A stretch of 64,000 nucleotides of DNA, taken from assembly GCF_014651135.1 (NCBI RefSeq), contig NZ_BMWH01000001.1, forward strand, positions 495,194-559,193. Reading direction: 5' to 3'. The notes beneath the pieces were generated by a model. It ran no database searches and had not been told where the DNA came from. It worked only from the letters and a program-made list of their open reading frames with translations. The DNA comes from Streptomyces echinoruber (lineage in GTDB: Bacteria; Actinomycetota; Actinomycetes; Streptomycetales; Streptomycetaceae). Below are positions 63,837 through 64,000 of this stretch, piece after piece. Position 1 is the first letter of the stretch; each line of letters opens with the position of its first letter. The position numbers were made by a program, and so were the translations under genes.

Positions 63837-64000
63837 CTATTTCCTGAACACCGCGACCGTGCGGGCCGGCACGGTGAAGGTGCCGCTCGCCGTGTCGTAC
63901 GACGCGGTCCTCACCACCTCGTCCGCGCCCTCCGCCTGCACCGGGTGCAGCCGGTAGCGGGTCCCGGCGAGGCCGGCGATCCGCTGCTCCTGCCGCTGCG
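63837..64000 (-). CDS. C-terminal end of a pullulanase-type alpha-1,6-glucosidase (start outside window)
   Basis: The minus-strand frame ends with TAG at 63837-63839. The last residues read TGRYRLHPVQAEGADEVVRT then ASYDTASGTFTVPARTVAVF-RK, the typical end of secreted pullulanase-type debranching enzymes. The gene begins beyond base 64000. Confidence 0.75.
   Translation of the reverse strand, partial: QRQEQRIAGLAGTRYRLHPVQAEGADEVVRTASYDTASGTFTVPARTVAVFRK

Overview
The window is high-GC actinobacterial DNA with the codon use, GTG starts and gene order of a Streptomyces chromosome core: erpA-like, nadA, cobalamin genes, pepA, lpdA-sucB, aceE, lipB-lipA and type I glutamine synthetase glnA with a GlnR operator. 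No tRNA, rRNA or replication origin was recognised. Both ends cut through genes: an unknown secreted-type protein on the left and a pullulanase-like C-terminus on the right.

Layout. 0-3 kb: Fe-S carrier (erpA-like) divergent from quinolinate synthase nadA. 2.7-5.7 kb: a gene-poor accessory stretch with an orphan type I-E CRISPR array of seven identical repeats, then a small hypothetical gene and an XRE/DUF5753 + DUF397 pair. 5.7-12.2 kb: NarL-type two-component system, pspAA-pspA stress pair, DUF3043 membrane protein, methyltransferase, exported trypsin/PDZ protease. 12.4-22.4 kb: cobalamin lower-ligand genes (cobU with an N-terminal metallo-beta-lactamase-like domain, cobT, cobS) interleaved with a methyltransferase, an MprF-like lysyltransferase/rhomboid-like pair and a GH114 lipoprotein. 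22.7-32 kb: central metabolism (pepA, lpdA, sucB, FadR-type GntR regulator, aceE). 32-41 kb: WYL regulator, DUF4240, PGRP amidase, MarP-like protease, GNAT, TIGR01777 protein, FAD oxidoreductase, TPR regulator. 41.3-46.8 kb: lipB-lipA, small protein, DUF4191, RDD, glnA. The lipoate genes serve the E2 subunits (two lipoyl domains in SucB) encoded in the same window.

The clearest accessory feature is a 2.44-kb islet at the 3' end of glnA (46.8-49.3 kb). It is bounded by a 23-bp direct repeat that restores the last glnA codons at the far end, and it has moved glnA away from what looks like its original terminator. It carries a Nudix hydrolase gene and a regulator remnant whose 5' end is replaced by a multiply frameshifted IS256-type transposase fragment; no integrase is left.

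49.3-64 kb: htpX-like protease + pspAB, a HTH_42-type protein, ArsC-family reductase, several secreted proteins, and a zone of decay (54.9-59.3 kb) with an alpha/beta hydrolase pseudogene carrying a small palindromic insertion, a LuxR HTH relic, and a regulator fragment fused at a deletion scar to half of an M23 endopeptidase. At the right end come a sigma-like membrane protein, TetR, a CHMI-like isomerase and the pullulanase C-terminus. Throughout the window, intergenic regions and gene 3' ends contain unrelated short tandem repeats, which suggests frequent slippage in this lineage.
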